From: Amycolatopsis alkalitolerans | GTDB taxonomy: Bacteria > Actinomycetota > Actinomycetes > Mycobacteriales > Pseudonocardiaceae | DNA: 64,000 nt | Direction of reading: 5' to 3' | Assembly: GCF_006152065.1 (NCBI RefSeq) | Contig: NZ_VDFW01000007.1 | Span: 156,195-220,194 of the forward strand | In this document: one piece after another, positions 24,711-34,811 of the stretch | How positions within the stretch are numbered: the stretch's first letter is position 1 | Layout of the letters: each line of letters opens with the position of its first letter | Program-made: the position numbers and the translations under genes | The notes under the pieces: generated by a model | Database searches by the model: none | What the model saw: only the letters and a program-made list of their open reading frames with translations | What the model was told of the DNA's origin: nothing

Positions 24711-25871
24711 ATGACCGTGGACACTTCCAAACACAACACAGCAGGCACGGCAGCGGCAGAGGAGCCGGCCGTCACGGCCGCCGTCGCGGCTGGCGAAGTG
24801 GTGCTCGCGCACCGGTTCGGCAGCACGATCGCCCTGGTCGATCCCGAGCATCTGCCCGGCAGCGGCCCGGCCACGGTCGTCCGCGCCAGAATCGCCACCT
24901 CGCCCTTCGGGCTGCCCAGAACCCTGGTGATCAAGCACTACCCGGATCCGGCACCCAGGGGCGCGCCCGACCCGTTCGCCCAGGAGGCCGTGAGCTACCA
25001 GCTGTTCACGGCGCTGCCGCCCGAGGAGCGGATGTGCCCGGAGCTGCTCGCTCACGACGGCGCGGAGCGCGTGCTGGTCATCGACGATCTCGGGAAGGCG
25101 CCCACGCTGCGGGACACGCTGCTTGGCCGTGACGCCCGCGCGGCCGAACGGTCCCTGCTGTCCTGGGCGCGGTCCCTGGGCCGCATGCACGCGACCACGG
25201 CGAGCCGAGAGGCGGACTTCGACGCGCTGCTGCGCCGCCTCGGCGGACCGGTCAAGCACGAGGACACCGCCGCGCCGACGGCGATCGCGCAGCTGCCGGG
25301 GCTGATCAGGGAGCATTTCGGGGTGGCGACCCCGGATGCGGTGCGCCGCTACGCCGAGGCCGCGTGCCAGCGCGCGCGGTCGCTGGCCTACCGCGCGTTC
25401 AGCCCGGTGGATCTCAGCCCGGACAACAACCTCATCACCGGCGGCGGGGTCCGGTTCCTGGACTTCGAACGCGGCCGGGTGCGCAACGCGCTCGTCGACG
25501 CCGCGCACCTGCGGGTGCCGTTCGCCACGTGCGCCGAGCCGCTCGCGCTGCCGGCTGGGATGAGCGAGGCCATGGTCGCGGCGTGGCGCTCGGAGGTGGT
25601 CGGTGTGTGGCCGGGACTGTCCGATGGCGACGTGCTGTTCGCGCACCTGCTCGACCACCAGCTGCTGCTGGTCTGGGTGAGCACGTGGACGGTGCTGGCC
25701 GGCCGCTCGGAGAAGCCGGCCGCGCTGGTCACCTGGTGGCGCAACCTCGGCGCCGAAGCGGCGCGGGCGGGTGAGGACGCGGTCGCCGCGCACGCGCGTG
25801 AGGTGACCGCCGCGCTCGATGAGCACTACGGCCCCGGGCTGGAGCTGCCGCTGTACCCAGCATTTCGGTAA
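24711..25871 (+). CDS. Aminoglycoside-phosphotransferase-fold protein with altered catalytic loop
   Basis: This 386-residue kinase-like protein has DPFAQEAVSYQLFTAL and VLVIDDLGKAPTLRDTL in the N-lobe and SPVDLSPDNNLITGGGVRFLDFERGR as catalytic and metal-binding loop. The usual H-x-D-x-x-x-x-N motif here reads P-V-D-L-S-P-D-N: the Asp and Asn are kept but the His is Pro. The later Asp (LDFE) is kept. The ATG at 24711 lies 8 nt after TAGGGT, a -10-like hexamer that suggests a leaderless transcript. A weaker in-frame GTG lies at 24669. Substrate unknown. Confidence 0.8.
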   Translation: MTVDTSKHNTAGTAAAEEPAVTAAVAAGEVVLAHRFGSTIALVDPEHLPGSGPATVVRARIATSPFGLPRTLVIKHYPDPAPRGAPDPFAQEAVSYQLFTALPPEERMCPELLAHDGAERVLVIDDLGKAPTLRDTLLGRDARAAERSLLSWARSLGRMHATTASREADFDALLRRLGGPVKHEDTAAPTAIAQLPGLIREHFGVATPDAVRRYAEAACQRARSLAYRAFSPVDLSPDNNLITGGGVRFLDFERGRVRNALVDAAHLRVPFATCAEPLALPAGMSEAMVAAWRSEVVGVWPGLSDGDVLFAHLLDHQLLLVWVSTWTVLAGRSEKPAALVTWWRNLGAEAARAGEDAVAAHAREVTAALDEHYGPGLELPLYPAFR

Positions 25872-25906
25872 GAGGTCTTGACCTCGTTACCCTGCGCTCA
25901 CCGCGG

Positions 25907-26809
25907 GTGAGTGTGGATGACCGATGGTCTGTAGGCGTGAGCGCGCCAAGCGAGCAGATCCCCCCGACCGAAGCGATGTCCCGACGGGTGCGGCGGCTGG
26001 CCGTGCTCGGCGACTCCACCGCCGTGGGCCTCGGCGACCCTGTGCCCGGCCGCGGCTGGCGTGGTGTCGGCCCGTTCGTCGCACGGGCACTGGACATAGC
26101 ACCCGCCGGCTACCTCAACACCGCCTTCACCGGCGCGCGCATGCGGTGCGTGCGCTACGACCAGCTGCCCGTCGCGATCGCGCACCGGCCCGACGTGGCG
26201 GTGGTGATCGTCGGGATGAACGACACCCTACGTTCGGACTTCGACGCGGCCGGGATGGCCGCGGACCTCGATCAGGTGGTGACCGAGCTGACCGCGTCCG
26301 GCGCGGTGGTCGTGCCGGTGCGGTTTCACGACCACGGCAAGGTGTTCCGGCTGCCGGGGCCGCTCTACCGCGCGCTGGCGGCCCGGATCGACGAGCTGAA
26401 CGAGGCGGTCGACGGGATCGTGCACCGGCACGGCGTGCCGTGCCTGGACCTGGCGGAGATGCCGGGCGCGTACGACCTGTCGTCCTGGAGCGTGGACCGC
26501 CTGCACCCCTCCGAACTCGGGCACCGGATGCTCGCGCGGGGCTTCACCGACCTGCTCGCCGCGACGGGCATCACGGTCGCCGAACCGGTGAGCCTGGTGT
26601 GCTCGGGCGGGGTCAGCCCCAGCACCCTGGATCACGTGGGATGGCTTGTGGTGAAAGGGATCCCGTGGCTGTGGCGGCGCGGCCGGGACCTCCTGCCGTA
26701 CGCGGCTGCCATCATGGCCGCCTCCGCGAAGCAGTCGTACCTGAACTGGCGTGCCGGCACTGAGGTCGCGGCGCCGGAGCCGCCGCCGAGCGCATTGCAG
26801 ATCCGCTGA
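25907..26809 (+). CDS. SGNH/GDSL-type hydrolase
   Basis: This 300-residue enzyme carries the four SGNH blocks: LAVLGDSTAVGLGD with the nucleophile Ser, a Gly in the second block (TAFTGARM), VIVGMNDTLR with the Asn, and SVDRLHPSELGH with the catalytic Asp-x-x-His. It would hydrolyse esters or acyl groups. There is no signal peptide, so it is probably cytoplasmic. The C-terminus adds about 70 residues with a hydrophobic stretch (LLPYAAAIMAASAK) that may bind membrane. The GTG at 25907 is tentative; a later start would still keep all motifs. Confidence 0.88.
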   Translation: MSVDDRWSVGVSAPSEQIPPTEAMSRRVRRLAVLGDSTAVGLGDPVPGRGWRGVGPFVARALDIAPAGYLNTAFTGARMRCVRYDQLPVAIAHRPDVAVVIVGMNDTLRSDFDAAGMAADLDQVVTELTASGAVVVPVRFHDHGKVFRLPGPLYRALAARIDELNEAVDGIVHRHGVPCLDLAEMPGAYDLSSWSVDRLHPSELGHRMLARGFTDLLAATGITVAEPVSLVCSGGVSPSTLDHVGWLVVKGIPWLWRRGRDLLPYAAAIMAASAKQSYLNWRAGTEVAAPEPPPSALQIR

Positions 26810-26821
26810 ACCACGCTGCAG

Positions 26822-26834
26822 TAACCTCCTATAG
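26822..26834 (+). promoter_or_regulatory. Candidate leaderless promoter of rarA
   Basis: TAACCT at 26822-26827 fits the actinobacterial -10 consensus TANNNT and lies 7 nt ahead of the GTG at 26835. No Shine-Dalgarno sequence is present, so transcription probably starts at the start codon. Confidence 0.5.
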
Positions 26835-28202
26835 GTGCAGCAGGACGAACTCTTCACGGTGAACCCGGACCTGGCGGACCGGCCCGACCGCGTCGAAACG
26901 CCGCGGGAGCCGGTGATCCCGCCGGGCACGCCCCTCGCCGTGCGGATGCGGCCGGCCACGCTCGACGAGGTGGTGGGCCAGCAGCACCTCCTGCGCGAGG
27001 GCGCGCCGCTGCGGCGGCTGGTCGAAGGTGCGGCACCCGCGTCCGTCCTGCTCTACGGCCCGCCGGGCACGGGGAAGACGACGCTCGCCAACCTCGTCTC
27101 CACCGCGACCGGGCGCCGGTTCGTCGCGCTGTCGGCATTGTCGGCCGGGGTGAAGGAGGTGCGCGGGGTCATTGAACAAGCACGGCGGAGGCGTCTTTAT
27201 GACTCCGAGAACACCGTGCTGTTCATCGACGAGGTGCACCGGTTCTCCAAGACCCAGCAGGACGCGCTGCTGGGCGCGGTCGAGGACCGGACGGTCCTGC
27301 TGGTCGCCGCGACCACGGAGAACCCGTCGTTCTCGGTGGTCGCGCCGTTGCTGTCGCGTTCGCTGGTGCTGCAGCTGCGCCCGCTGACCGACGAGGACGT
27401 GCGCGAGCTGATCCACCGCGCGCTCGCCGACGAGCGCGGGCTGGGCGGGGAGCTGGGGCTGACCGGCGAGGCCGAGGAGCATCTGGTGCGCCTCGCCTCC
27501 GGCGACGCGCGCCGGGCGCTCACCGCGCTCGAAGCCGCCGCCGACGCCGCCGCGACCACCGAACACCGCACCATCGACCTGGCCACCGTCGAGTCCACAG
27601 TGGACAAGGCCGCGGTGCGTTACGACCGCGACGGCGATCAGCACTACGACGTGATCAGCGCGTTCATCAAGTCCATCCGGGGGTCCGATGTGGACGCCGC
27701 GCTGCACTACCTGGCGCGGATGATCGAGGCGGGGGAGGACCCGCGCTTCCTCGCCCGGCGGCTCGTCGTGCACGCGAGCGAGGACGTCGGCCTGGCCGAT
27801 CCGACGGCGCTGCAGGCCGCGGTGGCCGCCGCGCACGCGGTACAGTTCATCGGCATGCCCGAAGGGCGGCTCGCGCTCGCGCAGGCGACCATCCACCTCG
27901 CGACCGCGCCGAAGTCCAATGCGGTCGTGACGGGTATCGACGGCGCGCTCGCCGACGTGCGAGCCGGGCACATCGGCACGGTGCCGCCCCACCTGCGCGA
28001 CGGGCACTACGCCGGCGCGGCGAAACTCGGCAACGCCCAGGGCTACCGGTACCCGCACGACGTGCCCGAAGGTGTTCTGCCGCAACAGTATCCGCCGGAC
28101 GAGCTCGTCGGGCGGGACTACTACCAGCCAACCCAGCGCGGTGCCGAGCGCACGCTGGCCGAGCGGGTGCCAAGGCTGCGCCGCACGGTCCGCGGTGAAT
28201 GA
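26835..28202 (+). CDS. rarA: Replication-associated recombination protein A (AAA+ ATPase)
   Basis: This 455-residue clamp-loader-like ATPase acts at stalled replication forks. It has [15 protein letters not shown] near the N-terminus, Walker [10 protein letters not shown], Walker [11 protein letters not shown] and sensor 1 AATTENPSF, and the C-terminal MgsA/WHIP tetramer domain ([26 protein letters not shown]). The extended N-terminal tail QQDELF resembles a clamp-binding peptide. It has no SD and is probably read from a leaderless transcript. The gene stands alone. Confidence 0.95.
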   Translation: MQQDELFTVNPDLADRPDRVETPREPVIPPGTPLAVRMRPATLDEVVGQQHLLREGAPLRRLVEGAAPASVLLYGPPGTGKTTLANLVSTATGRRFVALSALSAGVKEVRGVIEQARRRRLYDSENTVLFIDEVHRFSKTQQDALLGAVEDRTVLLVAATTENPSFSVVAPLLSRSLVLQLRPLTDEDVRELIHRALADERGLGGELGLTGEAEEHLVRLASGDARRALTALEAAADAAATTEHRTIDLATVESTVDKAAVRYDRDGDQHYDVISAFIKSIRGSDVDAALHYLARMIEAGEDPRFLARRLVVHASEDVGLADPTALQAAVAAAHAVQFIGMPEGRLALAQATIHLATAPKSNAVVTGIDGALADVRAGHIGTVPPHLRDGHYAGAAKLGNAQGYRYPHDVPEGVLPQQYPPDELVGRDYYQPTQRGAERTLAERVPRLRRTVRGE

Positions 28203-28424
28203 TGGCCAAGCCGTGAGACCGGCGATCTGCTCGCAGCCGCCGACCGCGCCGGTTGCTGGTGCAGGCGGCGGTCTTCCGGCGGCGACGTGCACGCCAGCTA
28301 CGTGGCGGACGTCAAGGCGGACTTCGGCGACCCGGCCTCGCCGACGGTCGCGGCGGGCGGGTTTGCCCGGCGACGGCGCGGGGAATACGGGCGCGGGATC
28401 ATCTACCGCGAGGAGCCAGGACAG
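28203..28424. other. 222-bp stretch without recognised gene
   Basis: No convincing coding signal is present between rarA and the dehydrogenase. The frame of the dehydrogenase is open upstream to 28287 (beginning MHASYVADVKADF), but that extension would precede the Rossmann nucleotide-binding strand by 46 residues, which is not seen in the family, so I treat it as untranslated. Confidence 0.5.
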
Positions 28425-29270
28425 ATGACCGACACCACCGTCGCCGTGCTCGGCACCGGGATCATGGGCGCGCCCATGGCCACCAACCTGGCCGCGGCCG
28501 GGTTCAAGGTCCGCGCCTGGAACCGGACCCGCGCGAAGGCGGAGCCGCTCGCCGGGCGCGGCGTCGAGATCGCGGACACACCGCACGACGCGGTGGCGGG
28601 CGCGGACTTCGTGCTGACCATGCTGCCCGACGGTACGATCGTGCACGAGGTCATGGCGAGCGCGCGGCCGGGCGGGGCGGTCTGGCTGCAGATGGGCACC
28701 GTCGGTCTCGACTGGACCGTCAAGCTCGCGGCACTCGCCGCCGAGTCGGGGATCCCGTTCGTGGACGCCCCCGTGCTCGGCACCAAGCAGCCCGCGGAAC
28801 AGGGCAAGCTCACGGTGCTCGCGTCCGGGCCGGAGGAGCTGAAGGACCGCTGCGCACCGGTGTTCGACGCGATCGGCGGCCGCACGATCTGGGTGGGCCC
28901 CGCGGGTGCTGGCAGCAAACTCAAGCTCGTGGCCAACGCATGGGTGCTCGCGCTGACCAACGGGACCGCGGAGAGCGTGCGCCTGGCCGGCCAGCTGGGC
29001 CTCGACCCGAAGCTGTTCCTCGATGCCATCTCCGGCGGTGCCCTCGACTCGCCGTACGCCCACGCGAAGGGCGGTGCGATGATCTCCGGCGAGCTGTCGC
29101 TCAGTTTCGCCACCAGCCTCGCGGCCAAGGACGCGCAACTCGTCCTCGACGCCGCCGGCGGCGAAATCGATCTCGGTGGTGTCCGCGCCGCGCTCACCCA
29201 CCTGAAGGCCGCCATCGACGCCGGTCACGGCGACGAGGATATGGCCGCCCTCTACTACGGCACCCGCTGA
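28425..29270 (+). CDS. NAD(P)-dependent beta-hydroxyacid dehydrogenase family
   Basis: This 281-residue protein resembles 3-hydroxyisobutyrate/6-phosphogluconate-type dehydrogenases. It has VAVLGTGIMGAPMATNLAAAGF (GxGxxG Rossmann loop), FVDAPVLGTKQPAEQGKL (substrate-binding region; relatives have DAPVSGG) and AGAGSKLKLVANAWV with the catalytic Lys. The ATG at 28425 is preferred because the Rossmann strand starts five residues later and GAGGAG precedes it. Substrate unknown; 3-hydroxyacid or imine reduction is possible. Confidence 0.9.
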   Translation: MTDTTVAVLGTGIMGAPMATNLAAAGFKVRAWNRTRAKAEPLAGRGVEIADTPHDAVAGADFVLTMLPDGTIVHEVMASARPGGAVWLQMGTVGLDWTVKLAALAAESGIPFVDAPVLGTKQPAEQGKLTVLASGPEELKDRCAPVFDAIGGRTIWVGPAGAGSKLKLVANAWVLALTNGTAESVRLAGQLGLDPKLFLDAISGGALDSPYAHAKGGAMISGELSLSFATSLAAKDAQLVLDAAGGEIDLGGVRAALTHLKAAIDAGHGDEDMAALYYGTR

Positions 29271-29382
29271 CCAACCCGCGGGTGGTGGGGCCCGGCTCGC
29301 GTGAGGGGTAGCCCAGCTGGAGGCCGGGCCGCAGGGTAGCCTGACCGGCATTCACGCCGTCGCCAGTTCTAGGAGGGTCCCC

Positions 29383-29793
29383 GTGTCGGCAGGGCAGATC
29401 GCCGCGCTCATCGCCGCAGGCGCATTCGTGCTGTTGGTGGTGCTGGTGGCGATCCCGTTGATCAAGCTCGGCCGCACTCTGGACGAGGCGACGATCGCGA
29501 TCCGCAAGGCCCACGAGCGCAGCGATCCGCTGCTCATCGGCGCCAACGACACCATCACCCACGTCAACACCCAGCTCGAGCGGGTCGAGGGCATCACGGC
29601 CAACGCGCAGGCGGTGTCCGGCAACGTGTCCGCGCTGTCCTCGGTGTTCACCGCGACGCTGGGCAGCCCCCTGGTCAAGGCGGCGGCCTTCTCCTACGGC
29701 GTGAGCAAGGCGATCCGCGCGCGCCGGAAGGCAAAGGACGGCGCCGAGGGCAAGCACTCGCGCCGCGGTCGCAAGGGCAGCGGCCGGTCATGA
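29383..29793 (+). CDS. DUF948 membrane-anchored protein
   Basis: This 136-residue protein has one N-terminal membrane helix (IAALIAAGAFVLLVVLVAIPLIKL), a coiled-coil-prone middle (TLDEATIAIRKAHERSDPLLIGANDTITHVNTQLER) and a basic tail. This matches DUF948, widely encoded just before alaS in actinobacteria. Function unknown; a cell-envelope or structural role is guessed. AGGAGGG precedes the GTG, and TAGCCT at 29337-29342 is a plausible -10. It overlaps the next gene by 4 nt. Confidence 0.88.
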   Translation: MSAGQIAALIAAGAFVLLVVLVAIPLIKLGRTLDEATIAIRKAHERSDPLLIGANDTITHVNTQLERVEGITANAQAVSGNVSALSSVFTATLGSPLVKAAAFSYGVSKAIRARRKAKDGAEGKHSRRGRKGSGRS

Positions 29794-30092
29794 AGCGGCT
29801 ATTCTGGCTGGGAGTGGGTGTCGCGACCGGGATCGCGGTCACCCGCAAGGCGGGCCGGACGGCTCGCCAGGCGACACCGGCCGGGCTGGCGGAGAACCTC
29901 GGCGACGCGGCGCGGGAGCTGGCGGGTGCCATCGGTTCGTTCGGCGCCGACGTCCGGGCCGGGATGGACGAGCGCGAACAGGAGTTACGGGACATGGTGG
30001 AACAGCGGTCGGGAGTGCGCGCGCCGCACCCCGGCGAAGGCCGGCGCACCACCCGGCCGCGCCCGGCGCGAGCGCGCCGGGCGGAGAGCTGA
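29790..30092 (+). CDS. Small actinobacterial protein (DUF6167-like)
   Basis: This 100-residue protein begins MKRLFWLGVGVATGIAVTRK with a short hydrophobic N-terminus, then a helical part (LAENLGDAARELAGAIGSFGADVRAGMDEREQELRDMVE) and a Pro/Arg-rich tail. It is regularly found between the DUF948 gene and alaS. Its ATG overlaps the upstream stop (ATGA). Function unknown; the pair may act together at the membrane. Confidence 0.8.
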   Translation: MKRLFWLGVGVATGIAVTRKAGRTARQATPAGLAENLGDAARELAGAIGSFGADVRAGMDEREQELRDMVEQRSGVRAPHPGEGRRTTRPRPARARRAES

Positions 30093-30151
30093 GTGCCGCG
30101 GGCTCTCCGCCGTCGCCGTTCGCCCCGCCCGTAGACCCCAAGGAAAGACCA

Positions 30152-32812
30152 GTGGAAACACACGAGATCAGTAAGCGATTCCTCGAGCATTTCGAGAAGA
30201 ACGGCCATACCCGCGTGCCCAGCGCGTCGCTCATCCTCGACGACCCGACGCTGCTGTTCGTCAACGCAGGCATGGTGCAGTTCAAACCGTACTTCCTCGG
30301 TGACGTCCCGGCGCCGTACCCGCGCGCGACGAGCATCCAGAAATGCGTCCGCACCGGCGACATCGACGAGGTCGGCAAGACCACCCGGCACAACACGTTC
30401 TTCCAGATGGCCGGCAACTTCTCCTTCGGCGACTACTTCAAGGAAGGCGCCATCTCCCTGGCCTGGGAGTTCATCACGAAGCCGCAGTCCGAGGGCGGGC
30501 TCGGCCTCGACCCGGACCGGATCTGGGCGACGGTCTACGAACACGACGCGGAGACGACGGCGTTGTGGCGCAAGGCCACCGACATCCCGGAGAGCCGTAT
30601 CCAGCTGCGCGGCGCGGAGGACAACTACTGGGACATGGGCGTGCCGGGTCCCGGCGGGCCCTGCTCGGAGATCTACTACGACCGGGGCCCCGAGCACGGC
30701 CGCGAAGGCGGCCCCGCGATGGACGAGGACCGGTACCTCGAAATCTGGAACCTGGTCTTCATGCAGGAGACGCGGGGCGAGGTGAGCCCGAAGAAGGGCG
30801 GCCCCGTGCTCGGCCCGCTGCCGAAGAAGAACATCGACACCGGCATGGGCATCGAGCGGGTCGCGTACCTGCTGCAGGGCGTGGACAACGTCTACGAGAC
30901 CGACCTGGTGCGCCCGGTGATCGCGAGGGCCGAGGAGTTCTCGGGCCGCCGCTACGGCACCGACCACACCGACGACGTCCGCTTCCGCGTCATCGCCGAC
31001 CACGCGCGTTCCGGTGTGATGCTGATCGGTGACGGCGTCACCCCGGGCAACGAGGCTCGTGGCTACGTGCTGCGCCGCCTGCTGCGGCGCATCGTGCGCT
31101 CGATGCGGCTGCTCGGCGTCCAGGAGCCGGTGCTGCCCGAGTTCGCCGCGGTCGTGCGGGACGCGATGGCGCCCTCGTACCCGGAGATCGCCCGCGACTT
31201 CGACCGTATCAGCGACGTGATGCGCGTGGAGGAGGAGGCGTTCCTCGCCACGCTCACCAGCGGCTCGCGGATTTTCGACCTGGCCGCGGCGGACACCAAG
31301 GCCTCGGGCGGCACGGTCCTGGCCGGGGACAAGGCGTTCCAGCTGCACGACACCTACGGCTTCCCGATCGACCTGACCCTGGAAATGGCTTCGGAGCAAG
31401 GGATCGAGGTCGACGAGGCCGGTTTCCGCGCGCTCATGGAGGAGCAGCGCCAGCGCGCGAAGGCGGACGCGGCGGCCCGCAAGAAGGGCCACGGCGACCT
31501 TTCGGTGTACCGCGATCTGCTGGAGCGCCACGGCGAGACCGACTTCCTCGGCTACACCGACCTGCAGGCGACCGCGAAGGTGATCGGCCTGCTGAAAGGC
31601 GGGCAGAGCGCCCGCAGTATCCGTGCCGGTGACAAGGCCGAGCTGGTGCTGGACCGCACCCCGTTCTACGCCGAAAGCGGTGGCCAGGTCGCCGACACCG
31701 GTGTGCTCGTCGGCGACGGCGGCGAAGCGAAGGTGCTCGACGTGCAGAAGGTCGTGCCGGGGCTGTTCGTGCACCGCGTCGAGGTGATCGAGGGCGAGAT
31801 CGGCCTGGACACCGAGGTGACCGGTTCGGTCGACGGCGCTCGCCGCGGGTCGATCGCGCGCTCGCACTCGGCCACGCACCTCGTGCACGCCGCGGTCCGC
31901 GGTGCCTACGGCCGTCGCGCGGCGCAGGCGGGTTCGCTCAACTCGCCCGGCCGGATGCGGTTCGACTTCACCACTCCCGGTCCGGTGTCGGCGGATGTGC
32001 TGACCGAGGTCGAAGAAGAGGTCAACGACTACCTCCAGCACGACGTCGAGGTGCAGAGCTACGTCACCACCAAGGACAAGGCCCTCGAGCTGGGCGCGGT
32101 CGCGCTGTTCGGCGAGAAGTACGGCAACGAGGTGCGCGTGGTCGACATGGGCGACTACTCGCGCGAGCTGTGCGGTGGCACGCACGTCGGCCGGATCGGG
32201 GAGCTGGGCCTGGTCAAGTTGGTCGGCGACTCGTCGATCGGTTCGGGCGTGCACCGGGTCGAGGCGCTGGTGGGCACCGACGCGCTCAAGCACGTGCGCA
32301 AGGAACAGCTGCTGGTCTCCCAGCTCGCGGGCACCCTGAAGGTGCCGACGGCCGAACTGCCCTCGCGCGTGGAGGACGTGCTGACCCGGCTTCGCAACGC
32401 GGAGAAGGAGATCGAGCAGCTCAAGACCCAGCAGGTGCTCGGCTCGGCCGGCTCGCTCGCGGACAAGGCGCGGGAGATCAACGGGATCCTGCTCGTCGCG
32501 GAGAAGGTGGACGGCGCGGTCGACGGTGGCGGCCTGCGGGCGCTGGCGGCCGAGGTGCGAGGCCGGCTCGGTTCGCGGCCGGCGGTCGTCGCGTTGTTCG
32601 CGTCACAGGGGGAGAAGGTGAGCTTCGTCGTGGCCACCACGCCGGACGCGCGCGACAAGGGCTTCGCGGCCGGCAAGCTCGTGCCCTCGTTCGCGCAGGC
32701 GGTCGGCGGACGCGGCGGTGGCAAGCCGGACATGGCCCAGGGCGGCGGTACCGACCCGGCCGGCATCGAGCAGGCGATCACGGCTCTGCGCTCCGCGGTC
32801 GCCGCCGGGTGA
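30152..32812 (+). CDS. alaS: Alanyl-tRNA synthetase
   Basis: This 886-residue class II synthetase has an N-terminal aminoacylation domain ([32 protein letters not shown]), an editing domain with [10 protein letters not shown] (H-x-x-x-H) and [13 protein letters not shown] (C-x-x-x-H zinc ligands), and a C-terminal DHHA1 domain with [15 protein letters not shown]. It charges tRNA-Ala and edits Ser/Gly mischarging. GTG start at 30152 with AAGGAAAG ahead. The stop overlaps the GTG of ruvX by 4 nt. Confidence 0.98.
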   Translation: METHEISKRFLEHFEKNGHTRVPSASLILDDPTLLFVNAGMVQFKPYFLGDVPAPYPRATSIQKCVRTGDIDEVGKTTRHNTFFQMAGNFSFGDYFKEGAISLAWEFITKPQSEGGLGLDPDRIWATVYEHDAETTALWRKATDIPESRIQLRGAEDNYWDMGVPGPGGPCSEIYYDRGPEHGREGGPAMDEDRYLEIWNLVFMQETRGEVSPKKGGPVLGPLPKKNIDTGMGIERVAYLLQGVDNVYETDLVRPVIARAEEFSGRRYGTDHTDDVRFRVIADHARSGVMLIGDGVTPGNEARGYVLRRLLRRIVRSMRLLGVQEPVLPEFAAVVRDAMAPSYPEIARDFDRISDVMRVEEEAFLATLTSGSRIFDLAAADTKASGGTVLAGDKAFQLHDTYGFPIDLTLEMASEQGIEVDEAGFRALMEEQRQRAKADAAARKKGHGDLSVYRDLLERHGETDFLGYTDLQATAKVIGLLKGGQSARSIRAGDKAELVLDRTPFYAESGGQVADTGVLVGDGGEAKVLDVQKVVPGLFVHRVEVIEGEIGLDTEVTGSVDGARRGSIARSHSATHLVHAAVRGAYGRRAAQAGSLNSPGRMRFDFTTPGPVSADVLTEVEEEVNDYLQHDVEVQSYVTTKDKALELGAVALFGEKYGNEVRVVDMGDYSRELCGGTHVGRIGELGLVKLVGDSSIGSGVHRVEALVGTDALKHVRKEQLLVSQLAGTLKVPTAELPSRVEDVLTRLRNAEKEIEQLKTQQVLGSAGSLADKAREINGILLVAEKVDGAVDGGGLRALAAEVRGRLGSRPAVVALFASQGEKVSFVVATTPDARDKGFAAGKLVPSFAQAVGGRGGGKPDMAQGGGTDPAGIEQAITALRSAVAAG

Positions 32813-33300
32813 GCACACCGAACGCCGACCGGCCCGGGGAGTCCGATCCCGGGGCCGGCCGGCGGCTTGCGGTGGATGTCGGATCCGTCCGGGTCGGCAT
32901 CGCGCTCAGTGATCCCTCCCCCGTCCTGGCGACCCCGCTCGTTACCCTGTCGCGTGATGCGCATAGGGACAGTGACCTCGATCAGGTGGCAGCGCTCGTT
33001 TCCGAGCACGAAGTGGTGGAGGTGATCGTGGGACTGCCGAGGACACTGGCGGACCGGCACGGTTCCGCCGCCGAGATCGCCGTTGCCTACGCCGGACAGC
33101 TCGCGGACCGGGTCTCTCCGGTGCCGGTACGGTTGGCGGACGAACGCTTGACCACGGTCAGCGCGGCCCGCATGCTGTCGCGGCGCGGAGTCAAGGGACG
33201 CAAGCAGCGAGCGGTGGTCGATCAGGCCGCCGCGGTCGAGATACTGCAGGGCTGGCTGGACGGCCGGGCTGCCTATCTGGCGCGGGAGGGTCGATCGTGA
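32809..33300 (+). CDS. ruvX: RuvX/YqgF-type Holliday junction resolvase-like protein
   Basis: This 163-residue RNase H-fold protein has [17 protein letters not shown] (first catalytic Asp), [29 protein letters not shown] (Glu) and [13 protein letters not shown] (last Asp). YqgF proteins act in rRNA processing or junction resolution. The order alaS-ruvX-mltG-aroE is conserved in actinobacteria. GTG overlaps the alaS stop, and its own stop overlaps the mltG start. Confidence 0.95.
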   Translation: MSTPNADRPGESDPGAGRRLAVDVGSVRVGIALSDPSPVLATPLVTLSRDAHRDSDLDQVAALVSEHEVVEVIVGLPRTLADRHGSAAEIAVAYAGQLADRVSPVPVRLADERLTTVSAARMLSRRGVKGRKQRAVVDQAAAVEILQGWLDGRAAYLAREGRS

Positions 33301-34811
33301 GCCGAGAGCTTCCGCCGCCTCCGCCCGGTGGCCGGCGTCGCCGCCCCGACGGCCCGCCGCCTTACGCGCCGCGGCACGCGCGGGCCACGCCACCGCCACC
33401 GCCACCGCCGCAGCCGCCCCCAAGCCGCCCCCCGATGCGGCGCCCCGGCCCCGACCACGGTCTCGACCTGTTCAACGAGCGCCAGCCGCCACCGCGGCGG
33501 CGACCACGGCAGATCCCGCCGGACGAGACACCGACCGAGGTCATCCCGTTCGAGGACGTCGAGTACTACGAAGACGAGTACGCGGACGACGAGTACGCCG
33601 AAGACGACGACTACGAAGAAGACTACGACGACGAGCGGGCCGAGCCGGAGTACATCGAGCCCCCCGACGGCCCGGACGAGCCGCCGCGGCGCGCGAAGCG
33701 GGGAAGGCGGATGTTCCGCTGGGTCGCCGCGCTCGCGGTGATCGCGCTCATCGGCGGCGGCGCCTGGTTCGGCATCGAGAAGATCTTCGGGTACGCCGAC
33801 TACCAGGGCTCGGGGGATTCCGACGTCATCATCGAGATCGGCGACGGCGACTCGACGAACGCGATCGGGGCGGAGCTGACGAAGACGGACGTCGTGGCGA
33901 GCGCCAAGGCCTTCGTCAAGGCCAGCGAGGGCAATGCGAAGGTGCTGAGCCTGCAGCCGGGCTATTACGTCATGAAGACGAAGATGTCCGGCGCCGCCGC
34001 GGTCGCGAAGCTGACCACACCCGACGCGCGGGTCGGCGTGCTCCAGGTCCGGGCGGGCACCCAGCTCGACGACGTCACCCAGCCGGACGGCACCCTCACG
34101 CCCGGCGTGTTCACCTTGCTGTCCAAGGCTTCCTGCGCTCAGCTCAACGGCCAGAGCACTTGCATTTCCGTCGACGACCTGCGCAAGGTCGCGGCGTCGG
34201 CGGATCTGAAGGCGATGGGCGTGCCGGACTGGGCCGCGAACGTGGCGGCCAAGAGCACCGATCCCCGCCGGATCGAAGGGCTGGTGGCGCCCGGTGTCTA
34301 CGACGTCAAGCCCGGCTGGACGGCCGACCAGCTGCTCGGGTTCGTCCTCAAGAACTCGGCGACGACGATCCAGGCCGCGGGCCTGACCGCGGCCAGCACG
34401 GTGGCCGGGCAGAATCCTTACCAGGTGCTGGTGATCGCCTCGCTGATCGAACGTGAAGGCGTCAAACAGGACTTCGAGAAGATCTCGCGCGTGATCTACA
34501 ACCGGCTCGCTGTCGCCATGCGGCTGCAACTGGACTCCACGGTGAACTACCTGCTCGACAAACCGGTCGTGACCACCACCGACGCCGACCGTGCCCGTCC
34601 CGATCCGTACAACACCTACTCGGTCGCGGGCCTGCCGCCGACGCCGATCGGTTCGCCCAGCGCGGCGGCGATCCAGGCGGCGCTGCAGCCCGCGGACGGC
34701 AACTGGATGTACTTCGTCAAGTGCGAGAAGAACGGGTTGTCCTGCTTCGCGTCGACGCAGGCCGAGCACAACCAGAACGTCGCACTCGCGAGGCAGCGCG
34801 GTGCCTACTAG
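33297..34811 (+). CDS. mltG: Endolytic murein transglycosylase MltG
   Basis: This 504-residue membrane protein cuts nascent peptidoglycan glycan strands. Residues 1-125 are cytoplasmic: a Pro-rich part, then an Asp/Glu/Tyr-rich part around [18 protein letters not shown] single membrane helix follows ([19 protein letters not shown]), then the YceG domain with [25 protein letters not shown], holding the catalytic Glu, and [19 protein letters not shown]. The stop overlaps aroE by 11 nt. Confidence 0.96.
   Translation: MSRELPPPPPGGRRRRPDGPPPYAPRHARATPPPPPPPQPPPSRPPMRRPGPDHGLDLFNERQPPPRRRPRQIPPDETPTEVIPFEDVEYYEDEYADDEYAEDDDYEEDYDDERAEPEYIEPPDGPDEPPRRAKRGRRMFRWVAALAVIALIGGGAWFGIEKIFGYADYQGSGDSDVIIEIGDGDSTNAIGAELTKTDVVASAKAFVKASEGNAKVLSLQPGYYVMKTKMSGAAAVAKLTTPDARVGVLQVRAGTQLDDVTQPDGTLTPGVFTLLSKASCAQLNGQSTCISVDDLRKVAASADLKAMGVPDWAANVAAKSTDPRRIEGLVAPGVYDVKPGWTADQLLGFVLKNSATTIQAAGLTAASTVAGQNPYQVLVIASLIEREGVKQDFEKISRVIYNRLAVAMRLQLDSTVNYLLDKPVVTTTDADRARPDPYNTYSVAGLPPTPIGSPSAAAIQAALQPADGNWMYFVKCEKNGLSCFASTQAEHNQNVALARQRGAY

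Noticed and set aside
28287..28424. N-terminal extension of the dehydrogenase
   Set aside because: It would add 46 residues before a Rossmann strand that normally starts the protein, and a ribosome binding site precedes the ATG at 28425.
26829..29351. 840-codon minus-strand open frame opposite rarA and the dehydrogenase
   Set aside because: It covers two real genes in antisense and has biased composition; not a gene.
29675..32293. Long minus-strand open frame opposite alaS
   Set aside because: It is fully inside alaS in antisense, has low-complexity composition and no ribosome binding site; a GC-bias artefact.
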